Assembly (NCBI RefSeq): GCF_902859915.1
Contig: NZ_CADIKK010000013.1
Coordinates: forward strand, 143,316-207,315
Length of the DNA: 64,000 bases
Origin: Paraburkholderia ultramafica
GTDB lineage: Bacteria; Pseudomonadota; Gammaproteobacteria; Burkholderiales; Burkholderiaceae
Direction: 5' to 3'
In this document: positions 1 to 9,054 of the stretch, piece by piece
Position numbering within the stretch: position 1 is the stretch's first letter
Layout: each line of letters opens with the position of its first letter
Notes under the pieces: model-generated
What the model saw: the letters and a program-made list of their open reading frames with translations, nothing else
The model's database searches: none
Told to the model about the DNA's origin: nothing
Program-made: the position numbers and the translations under genes

Positions 1-1065
1 GGGCTCAACGAGAACGCGCGCATCGTGCTGGAAAAGCCGCTCGGCTACGACCTGAAGTCGTCGAATGCGATCAACGACGCGGTCGGCGAAATCTTCGCCG
101 AAGAACAGATCTACCGGATCGACCACTACCTCGGTAAAGAGCCGGTGCAGAACCTGCTCGCGCTGCGCTTCGGCAATGCGCTGTTCGAGCCGCTGTGGCG
201 CCGCGAGTGGGTCGAGAGCATTCAGATCACGATTGCCGAAGAGCTCGGCGTGGAAGCGCGCGGCGACTTCTACGACAACACCGGCGCGTTGCGCGACATG
301 GTGCAAAACCATTTGCTGCAGTTGCTGTCGATCGTTGCCATGGAGCCGCCTCATTCGATGGATTCGGATTCGGTGCGCGACGAAAAGCTGCGCGTGCTGC
401 GTGCGTTGAAGCCGATCGATCCGCGCGACATCGGCAAGGTCGCGGTGCGTGGCCAGTATCATTCGGGTGTGATCCGCGGCAATTCGGTGCCCGCCTATGC
501 AACCGAGCAAGGCGTGAAGCCGGACAGCTCGACCGAAACCTTCGTTGCACTGAAGGTCGAGATCGAGAACTGGCGTTGGGCCGGCGTGCCGTTTTTCCTG
601 CGCACCGGCAAACGGCTCGCGGATCGCGTCGCCGAGATCGTGGTGAATTTCCGCGCGGTGCCGCATTCGGCGCTGGGTGCATCCGCGCTGCGCGCCGGCG
701 CGAACCGTCTGGTGATCCGCTTGCAGCCGAATGAAAGCATTCGCCTCTACTGTCTCGCGAAGCAACCCGGCGAAGGCATGAACCTCGCGAGCGTGCACCT
801 CGACCTTGCGTTCGACCAGTTCTTCCGCGAAGGGCAGATGGAGGCGTATCAGCGTCTGCTGCTCGACGTGATCAACGGCCGCCTCGCGCTGTTCGTGCGG
901 CGTGACGAACAGGAAGCCGCATGGCGCTGGGTCGAACCGATCCTGAACGAATGGCAGGCCTCGATCAAGCCGCCCAAGCCGTACGCGGCGGGCACGTGGG
1001 GACCGGCCGCGGCGAGCGCGATGCTCGCGCAGCACGACACCTGCTGGCTCGAAGAAGAGAATTGA
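1..1065 (+). CDS. zwf: glucose-6-phosphate 1-dehydrogenase, 3' part
   Basis: Oxidises glucose-6-phosphate to 6-phosphogluconolactone with NAD(P)+, the cytosolic entry to the Entner-Doudoroff and oxidative pentose-phosphate routes. The reading frame is open from the first base of the window, so the start and the N-terminal nucleotide-binding part lie outside. The family active-site motif RIDHYLGKEPVQNL is visible about 40 codons in, and the remaining C-terminal domain is complete to the TGA. The pgl gene follows in the same direction, then a glucokinase-HexR fusion, which is the usual glucose-catabolism operon of this group. Identification is firm; only the truncation by the window edge limits it. 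Confidence 0.97.
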   Translation, partial: GLNENARIVLEKPLGYDLKSSNAINDAVGEIFAEEQIYRIDHYLGKEPVQNLLALRFGNALFEPLWRREWVESIQITIAEELGVEARGDFYDNTGALRDMVQNHLLQLLSIVAMEPPHSMDSDSVRDEKLRVLRALKPIDPRDIGKVAVRGQYHSGVIRGNSVPAYATEQGVKPDSSTETFVALKVEIENWRWAGVPFFLRTGKRLADRVAEIVVNFRAVPHSALGASALRAGANRLVIRLQPNESIRLYCLAKQPGEGMNLASVHLDLAFDQFFREGQMEAYQRLLLDVINGRLALFVRRDEQEAAWRWVEPILNEWQASIKPPKPYAAGTWGPAAASAMLAQHDTCWLEEEN

Positions 1066-1248
1066 TGGACCGCGCAGCGTGATGTTCGATGGAACATGGC
1101 GCAGCGCCAGACTAAGACCCACCGACGAACTGAACGGAATGGCGCCGGTATCGCGAAGGCGCCTGCAAGTCATCCCACCTTGCAGGCACCGCGTGAGAGC
1201 AGTACGGCAAATTCCGCAGATCTAGCAAAAAAGCAGCACGGAGGAGAA

Positions 1249-2016
1249 GTGATCGAGCTTCACGCTTTCGACGATCAACGCGCCCAATCCGACGCGTTGG
1301 CGAAAGCGGTTGGCGACGCGTTACATGCGTCGCTCGCCGCACAGGCGGCCGCGTCCGTGGCCGGCATGCCCGTAGCCGGTACGCCCGTGGCCGGCACGCC
1401 CGTAGCCGGTACGCCTGCAACTAGCGCGCGCCCCGCAATGCTTGCAGTGTCCGGCGGCAGCAGTCCGCGTCCGTTCCTGCAAACGTTGTCCACGCAAGCC
1501 TTCGACTGGGCGCGCATTGCCGTGACGCTGGTCGACGACCGCTGGGTGCCGGAGACGGACAGCGCGAGCAATGCGCAACTGGTGCACGCGACGCTGTTGC
1601 AGAACGCCGCGCGCAACGCCACGTTCTGGCCGCTGGTCGATACCGGCCAGGATCTGCGCGCGCATGTCGCCGCGCTGAACGCCGACCCGCGCTTTGGCGC
1701 GGTGCCCGACGTCGCGATTCTCGGCATGGGCGAAGACGGCCACACCGCATCGATCTTCGCCGACTCGCCCGAATGGGATCACGCGATCACCACCCCCGAG
1801 CGCTTCGTCGCCGTGCATCCCGGCAGCGCGCCGCATGCGCGCGTGAGCTGGTCGCTCTGCGCGTTGAAGGAAGTGAAGCACCTGTTTTTGCTGATCGCAG
1901 GACCGCGCAAGATGGACGTGCTGAATGCAGCCGCCGCTGCGCTACAAAAAAATGCCATCTCGCAGTTGGCAAACGACAAGGGAGTAAGACTCGATGTCTA
2001 CTGGTGTGCAAACTAA
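1249..2016 (+). CDS. pgl: 6-phosphogluconolactonase
   Basis: Hydrolyses 6-phosphogluconolactone to 6-phosphogluconate. The family motif GMGEDGHTASIF is clear, as is an SGGSSP loop near the N-terminus. I place the start at GTG 1249, just after a GGAGGAG ribosome-binding sequence, giving 255 residues. The frame stays open upstream to an ATG at 1096, but that extension has no Pgl character. An unusual VAG(T/M)P repeat, four copies of a 15 bp unit, sits in the loop before the SGG motif. The 3' end overlaps the downstream glk-hexR start by 23 bp, indicating translational coupling. Confidence 0.93.
   Translation: MIELHAFDDQRAQSDALAKAVGDALHASLAAQAAASVAGMPVAGTPVAGTPVAGTPATSARPAMLAVSGGSSPRPFLQTLSTQAFDWARIAVTLVDDRWVPETDSASNAQLVHATLLQNAARNATFWPLVDTGQDLRAHVAALNADPRFGAVPDVAILGMGEDGHTASIFADSPEWDHAITTPERFVAVHPGSAPHARVSWSLCALKEVKHLFLLIAGPRKMDVLNAAAAALQKNAISQLANDKGVRLDVYWCAN
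1357..1416 (+). repeat. 15 bp minisatellite inside pgl (4 units)
   Basis: Four head-to-tail 15 bp units encode VAGMP-VAGTP-VAGTP-VAGTP. Odd and even units alternate between gtggccggc and gtagccggt spellings, so the array is also two copies of a 30 bp unit. That pattern suggests duplication of a pair. The length is a multiple of three, so gain or loss of units keeps the frame. Confidence 0.9.
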
Positions 2017-3910
2017 GGCTGTACCGGGCGCGGGCCAGCACGCCGACGGACCGAGGCTGCTGGCCGACATCGGCGGCACCAATGCGCGTTTCGCACTGGA
2101 GACGGGTCCGGGCGAAATCGGCTCGGTGCTGGTCTATCCGTGCGCGAATTATCCGGGCGTCGCCGAAGTCATCAAGAAGTATCTGAAGGACACCAGGATC
2201 GGCCGCGTGAATCATGCGGCGATCGCGATTGCGAACCCGGTCGACGGCGATCAGGTGAGCATGACGAATCACGACTGGAGCTTCTCGATCGAAGCGACGC
2301 GCCGCGCGCTCGGTTTCGACACGCTGCTGGTGGTGAACGACTTCACCGCGCTGGCGATGGCGCTGCCCGGCCTCACCGACGCGCAGCGCGTGCAGGTGGG
2401 CGGCGGCGCGCGCCGGCCGAACAGCGTGATCGGCCTGCTCGGTCCTGGCACCGGCATGGGCGTGTCCGGCCTGATTCCCGCCGACGACCGCTGGATCGCG
2501 CTCGGCAGCGAAGGCGGCCACGCCACCTTCGCGCCGGCCGACGAACGTGAAGACATCGTGCTGCAATACGCGCGCAAGAAGTGGTCGCACGTGTCGTTCG
2601 AACGCGTGGCCGCGGGCCCCGGCATCGAAGTGATTTACCGTGCGCTGGCGGGCCGCGACAAGAAGCGCGTGGCGGCCAGCGTCGACACGAGCGAAGTCGT
2701 CAAGCGCGCGTTGGATGGCGAGCCGCTGGCGGCCGAATCCGTCGATGTGTTCTGCGGCATCCTCGGCACCTTCGCGGGCAATATCGCGGTGACGCTCGGT
2801 GCGCTGGGCGGCATCTACATCGGCGGCGGCGTCGTGCCGCGGCTGGGCGAGTTCTTCGCGCGCTCGTCGTTTCGCAAGCGCTTCGAGGCGAAGGGCCGCT
2901 TCGAGGCGTATCTGCAGAACGTACCGACGTATGTGATCACCGCTGAATATCCGGCCTTTCTCGGCGTGTCGGCCATTCTCGCCGAGCAGTTGTCGAATCG
3001 CGCGGGCGGCAGTTCGTCGGCGGTGTTCGAGCGGATTCGCCAGATGCGCGATGCGTTGACGCCGGCCGAGCGCCGCGTTGCCGATCTCGCGCTGAATCAT
3101 CCGCGCTCGATCATCAACGATCCGATCGTCGATATCGCGCGCAAGGCCGACGTGAGTCAGCCGACGGTGATCCGCTTTTGCCGCTCGCTCGGCTGCCAGG
3201 GTCTGTCGGATTTCAAGCTGAAGCTGGCGACGGGTTTGACCGGCACGATTCCGGTGAGCCACAGCCAGGTGCACCTCGGCGATACCGCGACGGACTTCGG
3301 CGCGAAGGTGCTGGACAACACGGTGTCGGCGATTTTGCAGTTGCGCGAGCATCTGAACTTCGATCAGGTCGAGCGCGCGATCGACCTGTTGAACGGCGCA
3401 CGGCGCATCGAGTTCTACGGGCTCGGCAATTCGAACATCGTCGCGCAAGACGCGCACTACAAGTTCTTCCGCTTCGGCATTCCGACGATTGCGTACGGCG
3501 ATCTGTATATGCAGGCGGCGTCGGCAGCGCTGCTCGGCAAGGGCGATGTGATCGTGGCCGTCTCCAAGTCGGGCCGCGCGCCCGAGTTGCTGCGCGTGCT
3601 GGATGTCGCGATGCAGGCCGGCGCGAAGGTGATTGCGATTACGTCGAGCAATACGCCGCTGGCCAAGCGGGCCACGGTCGCGCTGGAAACCGATCACATT
3701 GAAATTCGCGAGTCGCAGTTGTCGATGATTTCGCGGATCCTGCATCTGGTAATGATCGACATTCTCGCTGTCGGTGTGGCCATTCGTCGCGCGGTGCCTG
3801 CCGCGGATGTCGCGGAGACGGTCGCTAAGGCGCGCCAGGGCGCCGATGACGACGCGACTGCCGTGCTGGACTGGCTGAGTCACGGGGCGGCTTCGTCGGC
3901 TCGCGATTGA
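1994..3910 (+). CDS. glk-hexR: bifunctional glucokinase / HexR-type RpiR-family regulator fusion
   Basis: A 638-residue fusion. Residues about 20-335 are a bacterial glucokinase (Glk family): the phosphate-binding ADIGGTNARF motif, LGPGTGMGVSGL, the GSEGGHATFAP stretch and the YIGGGVVPR segment. Residues about 345-425 are an RpiR-type helix-turn-helix (IARKADVSQPTVIRFCRSLG), and residues about 465-610 a SIS sugar-phosphate-binding domain (FYGLGNSN, VSKSGRAPELL). In pseudomonads and relatives HexR is a separate protein that represses zwf-pgl-edd genes and is released by KDPG. Here it is fused to the kinase and sits last in the zwf-pgl operon, so it probably regulates its own operon. The start overlaps the end of pgl. 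Confidence 0.93.
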   Translation: MSTGVQTKAVPGAGQHADGPRLLADIGGTNARFALETGPGEIGSVLVYPCANYPGVAEVIKKYLKDTRIGRVNHAAIAIANPVDGDQVSMTNHDWSFSIEATRRALGFDTLLVVNDFTALAMALPGLTDAQRVQVGGGARRPNSVIGLLGPGTGMGVSGLIPADDRWIALGSEGGHATFAPADEREDIVLQYARKKWSHVSFERVAAGPGIEVIYRALAGRDKKRVAASVDTSEVVKRALDGEPLAAESVDVFCGILGTFAGNIAVTLGALGGIYIGGGVVPRLGEFFARSSFRKRFEAKGRFEAYLQNVPTYVITAEYPAFLGVSAILAEQLSNRAGGSSSAVFERIRQMRDALTPAERRVADLALNHPRSIINDPIVDIARKADVSQPTVIRFCRSLGCQGLSDFKLKLATGLTGTIPVSHSQVHLGDTATDFGAKVLDNTVSAILQLREHLNFDQVERAIDLLNGARRIEFYGLGNSNIVAQDAHYKFFRFGIPTIAYGDLYMQAASAALLGKGDVIVAVSKSGRAPELLRVLDVAMQAGAKVIAITSSNTPLAKRATVALETDHIEIRESQLSMISRILHLVMIDILAVGVAIRRAVPAADVAETVAKARQGADDDATAVLDWLSHGAASSARD

Positions 3911-4109
3911 GCGATTGAGCTGGTGAGCCGGCCTGCGCCGCGCGATCGAATGTGATCCGCGCGGCGTGGGCCTTCTGCAGCGTTGCCGACCTGCCGCACT
4001 GACCCGCGTAGCGGCATGGCCTGCCTGACGACGGCGCCCGCGTGGTAGCGCCGTGCGGACAAAAAGCGATAATAGACGCTCCATCGCTCGAGGCAACCGG
4101 CACAACCCA

Positions 4110-5036
4110 ATGATCATCCGCCCGCATCTCCATTGGTTCCGCATGCTGCTCGCGTGGCGGGGTTCGGTCCTTCCGCAGTTGCTCCCGCGGCTCTTCCTGA
4201 TCTTCTGCATCTCAATCGTCGCCGTGGCCGCCCACGACCACCTGCTGCCGATCTCGGTGAACCTCAACACCACTGCGCCCTTCTCGCTGATCGGCATCGC
4301 GCTCGCGGTGTTTCTCGGCTTCCGCAACAACGCCAGTTACGACCGCTGGTGGGAAGCCCGCAAGCTGTGGGGCCAGTTGCTGAACGAGTCGCGCTCGCTC
4401 ACGCGCCAGGCGCTCACGCTGCCGGCCCGATCGTTGCCGGAAGAAGACGTCGGCGAATTTCTCGCCGCACTCGGCGCGCTTCCTCATGCGCTGCGTCATC
4501 AGCTGCGCAAAAGCGACCCGCGCGAAGACCTCGCCGCGCGGCTACCCGCGGCACTTTTCGAGCGCGTCATCGCAGCGCGCTACAAGCCGGCGACCTTGAT
4601 GCTCTACCTCGGCGAATGGGTGCAGCGCCACGCACGGGCAGGCTCAATCGATCCGATGGCGGTGATCGCCTTCGACCGGAATCTGAATGGACTATCGGAT
4701 GTGATCGGCGGATGCGAGCGCATCGTCTCGACGCCGCTGCCGTTCGCGTACTCGGTCATGATTCACCGCACGGTGTATTTCTTCTGCGCGTCGTTGCCGT
4801 TCGGACTGGTCGACAGCATCGGCATCCTCACGCCGGTGTTCGCGGTGTTCGTCGCGTACACGTTCATGGCGCACGAAGCCATTGCGTCGCAGATCGAAGA
4901 GCCCTTCGGCACCGACGACAACGACCTCGCGGTCAACATGATGTCCGCGATGATCGAGGACGCGATGCGCGATCTGCGCGGTGAACCGGCGCTGGCGCGG
5001 CCGAGCCCGCAAGCGGAAGATTATCTGTTCGATTGA
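4110..5036 (+). CDS. bestrophin family ion channel-like membrane protein
   Basis: A 308-residue inner-membrane protein of the bestrophin / UPF0187 family, whose bacterial members form anion or cation channels. It has hydrophobic segments near residues 15-35 and 42-62 and again near 215-260, and the family signature NNASYDRWWEARKLWG right after the second segment. A late acidic segment (EPFGTDDNDLAVNMM) matches the conserved C-terminal part of the family. ATG 4110 was preferred over the upstream in-frame ATG 4053 because the family begins just before the first membrane segment. It stands alone and converges with the LprI-like gene. Confidence 0.85.
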   Translation: MIIRPHLHWFRMLLAWRGSVLPQLLPRLFLIFCISIVAVAAHDHLLPISVNLNTTAPFSLIGIALAVFLGFRNNASYDRWWEARKLWGQLLNESRSLTRQALTLPARSLPEEDVGEFLAALGALPHALRHQLRKSDPREDLAARLPAALFERVIAARYKPATLMLYLGEWVQRHARAGSIDPMAVIAFDRNLNGLSDVIGGCERIVSTPLPFAYSVMIHRTVYFFCASLPFGLVDSIGILTPVFAVFVAYTFMAHEAIASQIEEPFGTDDNDLAVNMMSAMIEDAMRDLRGEPALARPSPQAEDYLFD

Positions 5037-5085
5037 TTGAGCGCGCCGCGCTCGTGGCGCGTTGCTGGTCGCACTTGACGCGCAC

Positions 5086-5829
5086 TCAGTCGTTGCCGAC
5101 CGTTTCCGACAAACGCTTGAGCGTCGCCACGCGCGCGCCGATGATATCGATGCGGCCAGGCTCGTCGACCACCGGCGTGGTCGCGGCGAGATACCCACTC
5201 CACGCCCTTTGCGCGCGCACCAGCGTCGGACGCGCGTGCGCCGGCATCTTCGATTGCAGGCGGCGGTAGTAGCGGCGCAGATCGAACATCGCGTGTTCGC
5301 ATTGCGCGTCGGCGCTGCACGCGCGCGGACGGCTCGGCGGCGGACTACCGGCGTTGGCTACCGCGCTGCGCAGCACGAGCGCCCGGTCGCGCACCGGCTG
5401 CAACTGCATGTCGGCCTCGGCCAGCACGTACATCGAGCCGCGCGTCGTCGCAAACACCGCGGCCAGCAACTGCTTCTCGGCCTCGCGCGAGGCCAGCCAG
5501 CTTGCCTGACTCTTTTCCCACAGCTTGCGCCGCGCGGGCGGCAACTTCGGCTGAAGCTGTTGCCACGCGCTGTCCATCGCGGCCTTCCAGCCGATCCGCG
5601 CGTTGTCCATGCACTGCACCTGTCCCGTCGTCGTCGACATGTCGCTGCGTGCCAGACACGCGCGCATCGACGCGTCGATCGGATCGGCGGCGGCGACTTC
5701 GGCATGCGCCGCCGGAGACGCCGCACCGAGCAGCGCCGCCGACGCCACGGCCAGCGCGCCGAATACGCGCCGCCAGCCAGCGACGTCCAACCGGGACTTC
5801 AATCGCCGCATCGTCAGCCGCGAACGCAA
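5086..5829 (-). CDS. LprI-like (DUF1311) periplasmic protein
   Basis: A 247-residue protein with an N-terminal signal peptide (basic start, hydrophobic stretch, cleavage near AHA-EVA). The mature part has the LprI / DUF1311 pattern twice: paired cysteines, a long helix with W/Y and a KLWEKSQASW-type segment, then a second region with VRAQRAWSGYL. The founding member, mycobacterial LprI, inhibits lysozyme, but most relatives are uncharacterised. The start overlaps the end of the upstream decarboxylase gene by 16 bp, so the two are probably co-transcribed. An in-frame ATG at 5811 is an alternative start and would still leave a complete signal peptide. Confidence 0.75.
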   Translation of the reverse strand: MRSRLTMRRLKSRLDVAGWRRVFGALAVASAALLGAASPAAHAEVAAADPIDASMRACLARSDMSTTTGQVQCMDNARIGWKAAMDSAWQQLQPKLPPARRKLWEKSQASWLASREAEKQLLAAVFATTRGSMYVLAEADMQLQPVRDRALVLRSAVANAGSPPPSRPRACSADAQCEHAMFDLRRYYRRLQSKMPAHARPTLVRAQRAWSGYLAATTPVVDEPGRIDIIGARVATLKRLSETVGND

Positions 5830-8099
5830 TCGACGAAGTACTCGATGCGCCCGTTGATCATTTCGCCGACCAGCCCGTGGATGTCCGTGTGGAAACCCGG
5901 GAAGCGCTCGTTGAATTCGCGCGCGAAACGCAGGTAGTTGACGATGGTCTTGTTGAAGCGCTCGCCCGGAATCAGCAGCGGAATGCCCGGCGGATACGGC
6001 GTCAACAGGATCGACGTGACGCGGCCTTCGAGTTCGTCGATCGGTACCCGGTCGATCTCGCGGTGCGCGAGCTTGGCGAACGCGTCGGACGGCTTCATCG
6101 CCGGCTCCATGCTCGACAGGTACATCTCGGTCGTCAGGCGCGCGATGTCGTTCGCGCGGTAGACGCTATGAATCTGCTCACACAGATCGCGCAGGCCGAC
6201 CCGCTCGTACATCGGATGATGCGAGACGAACTCGGGCAGCACGCGCCACAGCGGCTGGTTGTTATCGTAGTCATCCTTGAACTGCTGCAGCTCGGTGACC
6301 ATCGAGTTCCAGCGGCCCTTGGTGATGCCGATCGTGAACATGATGAAGAACGAATACAGCCCGGTCTTCTCGACGATGATGCCGTGCTCGGCCAGGTACT
6401 TCGTGACGATCGCGGCCGGAATGCCGGACTCACCGAAGCCGCCGTCCATGTCCAGACCCGGCGTGACGATGGTCGCCTTGATCGGGTCGAGCATGTTGAA
6501 GCCTTCGGCGAGCGGGCCGAAACCGTGCCACGGATCGTTCGGGCGCAGCATCCAGTCTTCGCGCGAGCCGATGCCTTCCTCGGCGAACTGGTCCGGGCCC
6601 CACACCTTGAAGAACCAGTCGTCGCCGTATTCCGCGTCGACCTTGCTCATCGCGCGGCGGAAGTCGAGCGCTTCGGCGATCGACTCTTCAACCAATGCCG
6701 TGCCGCCCGGCGCTTCCATCATCGCCGCGGCCACGTCGCACGACGCGATGATCGCGTACTGCGGGCTGGTGGACGTGTGCATCAGGTAGGCTTCGTTAAA
6801 GCGATGCTTGTCGAAGCGGCTGTTCTTCGAATCCTGCACGACGATCTGCGAGGCTTGCGAAATGCCGGCCAGCAGTTTGTGCGTGGAGTGCGTCGCGAAC
6901 ACCATCGCGCCGATGCGCGGACGGCCCGCGCCGATCGCGTGCATGTCCTGATAGAACTCGTGGAATTCCGCGTGCGGCAACCAGGCTTCGTCGAAGTGCA
7001 GCGTGTCGAGCCAGTCGCCCAGCATCTCCTTGATCATCTCGACGTTGTAGATCACGCCGTCGTACGTGCTCTGCGTGATCGTCAGAATGCGTGGCTTCAG
7101 GTTCGGGTTCTTCGCGAGCGCTTCACGCGCGAACGGATTCGCCTCGATCTTCTTGCGGATGTTTTCCGGTTCGAACTCGCTGCGCGGAATCGGGCCGATG
7201 ATGCCGAAGTTGTTGCGCGTCGGCGTGAGGAACACCGGAATCGCGCCGGTCATCGTGATCGCGTGCAGGATCGACTTGTGGCAGTTGCGGTCCACCAGCA
7301 CGATGTCGCCCGGCGCGACCGTGCCGTGCCAGACGATCTTGTTCGACGTCGACGTGCCGTTGGTCACGAAGAACACGTGGTCGGCGCTGAAGATGCGCGC
7401 GGCGTTGCGCTCGGAGGCCGCCACCGGACCCGTGTGGTCGAGCAACTGGCCGAGTTCGTCGACCGCGTTGCAGACGTCGGCGCGCAGCATGTTCTCGCCG
7501 AAGAACTGATGGAACATCTGGCCGAGCGGGCTCTTCAGGAACGCGACGCCGCCCGAGTGTCCCGGGCAGTGCCACGAGTACGAGCCTTCGTCCGCGTACT
7601 GCACCAGTTCCTTGAAGAACGGCGGCGCGAGCGAATCCAGATACACCTTGGTCTCGCGGATGATGTGGCGCGCGACGAACTCCGGCGTGTCCTCGAACAT
7701 GTGGATGAAGCCGTGCAGCTCGCGCAGGATGTCGTTCGGCAAGTGGCGCGAGGTGCGCGTTTCGCCGTACAGGAAGATCGGGATGTCCGCGTTGCGGCGG
7801 CGCACTTCGTTCACGAACGCGCGCAACGCGACGATCGCGGCCGCCAGCTCCGGCGTCTCGCCTTCCACCACCACGTTATCGACATACGGCAGCAGTTCGT
7901 CGTCGTCGATCGACAGGATGAAGCACGAGGCGCGGCTCGACTGCTGCGCGAACGAGGTCAGATCGCCGTAGCTCGTCAACCCGAGCACTTCCGCGCCTTC
8001 TTTCTCGATCGCTTCGGCCAAAGCCCGGATGCCGGAACCCGAGATGTTCTCGGAGCGGAAATCTTCGTCGATGATGACGACGGGAAAACGAAACTTCAT
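5814..8099 (-). CDS. PLP-dependent arginine/lysine/ornithine decarboxylase
   Basis: A 761-residue decarboxylase of the fold-III family (AdiA, CadA, SpeF relatives), converting a basic amino acid to its amine and CO2, used in acid resistance or polyamine formation. It has the N-terminal wing domain (response-regulator-like, residues 1-130), the PLP core with SYSWHCPGHSGG and the cofactor lysine in FATHSTHKLLAG, and the C-terminal domain with the PYPPGIPLLIPGE stretch. Overall similarity looks closest to E. coli AdiA/LdcC, but the substrate cannot be settled by eye. A GGAGA ribosome-binding site precedes ATG 8099. The LprI-like gene overlaps its 3' end. Confidence 0.9.
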   Translation of the reverse strand: MKFRFPVVIIDEDFRSENISGSGIRALAEAIEKEGAEVLGLTSYGDLTSFAQQSSRASCFILSIDDDELLPYVDNVVVEGETPELAAAIVALRAFVNEVRRRNADIPIFLYGETRTSRHLPNDILRELHGFIHMFEDTPEFVARHIIRETKVYLDSLAPPFFKELVQYADEGSYSWHCPGHSGGVAFLKSPLGQMFHQFFGENMLRADVCNAVDELGQLLDHTGPVAASERNAARIFSADHVFFVTNGTSTSNKIVWHGTVAPGDIVLVDRNCHKSILHAITMTGAIPVFLTPTRNNFGIIGPIPRSEFEPENIRKKIEANPFAREALAKNPNLKPRILTITQSTYDGVIYNVEMIKEMLGDWLDTLHFDEAWLPHAEFHEFYQDMHAIGAGRPRIGAMVFATHSTHKLLAGISQASQIVVQDSKNSRFDKHRFNEAYLMHTSTSPQYAIIASCDVAAAMMEAPGGTALVEESIAEALDFRRAMSKVDAEYGDDWFFKVWGPDQFAEEGIGSREDWMLRPNDPWHGFGPLAEGFNMLDPIKATIVTPGLDMDGGFGESGIPAAIVTKYLAEHGIIVEKTGLYSFFIMFTIGITKGRWNSMVTELQQFKDDYDNNQPLWRVLPEFVSHHPMYERVGLRDLCEQIHSVYRANDIARLTTEMYLSSMEPAMKPSDAFAKLAHREIDRVPIDELEGRVTSILLTPYPPGIPLLIPGERFNKTIVNYLRFAREFNERFPGFHTDIHGLVGEMINGRIEYFVDCVRG

Positions 8100-8186
8100 G
8101 GACGATTCTCCAAAAAGAACGACCGCTGCACTCTGAACATTGCAGCGGTCACCCTGTGTATCCGGTGGGTCAGTGCGCTGCCGACG

Positions 8187-8756
8187 TCACGTCTTGGGCA
8201 ACGTGACGCCGTGCTGACCTTGATATTTGCCGCCGCGATCCGCGTACGACGTTTCACAAATCTCGTCGCTTTCGAAAAACAGCACCTGGGCGACGCCTTC
8301 GTTCGCGTAAATTTTCGCAGGCAAAGGTGTCGTATTCGAGAATTCGAGCGTGACGTGCCCTTCCCATTCCGGCTCGAACGGCGTCACGTTGACGATGATC
8401 CCGCAACGCGCGTACGTCGACTTGCCCAGACACACGGTCAGCACGCTGCGCGGAATGCGGAAATACTCGACCGTGCGCGCGAGCGCGAACGAATTCGGCG
8501 GGATGATGCAGACGTCGCCCTTGAAGTCGACAAACGACTTCTCGTCGAAGTTCTTCGGATCGACGATGGTCGAGTTGATGTTCGTGAAGATCTTGAATTC
8601 GTCGGCGCAGCGGATGTCGTAGCCATAGCTCGACGTGCCGTAGCTGACAATCTTCCGGCCGTCTTCGGAGACGCGAACCTGATCGGGCGCAAACGGCTCG
8701 ATCATGTTGTGCGACTTGGCCATGCGCCGGATCCACTTGTCGGATTTGATGGTCAT
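8187..8756 (-). CDS. dcd: dCTP deaminase
   Basis: Deaminates dCTP to dUTP, supplying the dTTP pathway. The product is 189 residues, the normal Dcd length, beginning MTIKSDKWIRRMA. The frame is open further upstream, but that extension carries no Dcd sequence. Conserved stretches are SYGYDIR near residue 35, CLGKSTYARCGI around residue 105, and TPFEPEWEGHVTLEFSN, the trimerisation/active-site region containing the catalytic glutamate. The C-terminus ends in the KYQGQHGVTLPK segment typical of the family. It lies upstream of, and in the same direction as, the decarboxylase, 87 bp away. Confidence 0.96.
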   Translation of the reverse strand: MTIKSDKWIRRMAKSHNMIEPFAPDQVRVSEDGRKIVSYGTSSYGYDIRCADEFKIFTNINSTIVDPKNFDEKSFVDFKGDVCIIPPNSFALARTVEYFRIPRSVLTVCLGKSTYARCGIIVNVTPFEPEWEGHVTLEFSNTTPLPAKIYANEGVAQVLFFESDEICETSYADRGGKYQGQHGVTLPKT

Positions 8757-9054
8757 AGGTGAACGCTGCTCGACGTGAATGACAGGTGTGTGACGGATAA
8801 CAACCCGGCGGTGCCGGGCAACTTCGGGTAATCGGGGCGCTGACTTCGCAGTGCCTTCGGCCAGCGGCCCTCGCGGCACGCCGCTGCAACGGGCCATGCC
8901 GCGACCTCGGGCCGGGCGTTCGACTGCGGGTTCCTGCCGGCCCCCCAACGGAAGGCGCTTATTTTACGCGATCACGAGAATGCTGCCGCAGGCGACATTG
9001 GAAGCGCTCGCAACGAGCGTCGAACGAGGACTTCGAACCCGGCGCGTGCGCCGC

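Noticed and set aside
1787..4330. 847-residue open frame on the minus strand opposite glk-hexR
   Set aside because: Arg/His-rich antisense shadow caused by high GC third-position bias; no family resemblance, and the plus-strand genes are clear.
5502..8762. 1086-residue open frame on the plus strand
   Set aside because: Antisense to the decarboxylase and dcd genes; composition typical of a shadow frame.
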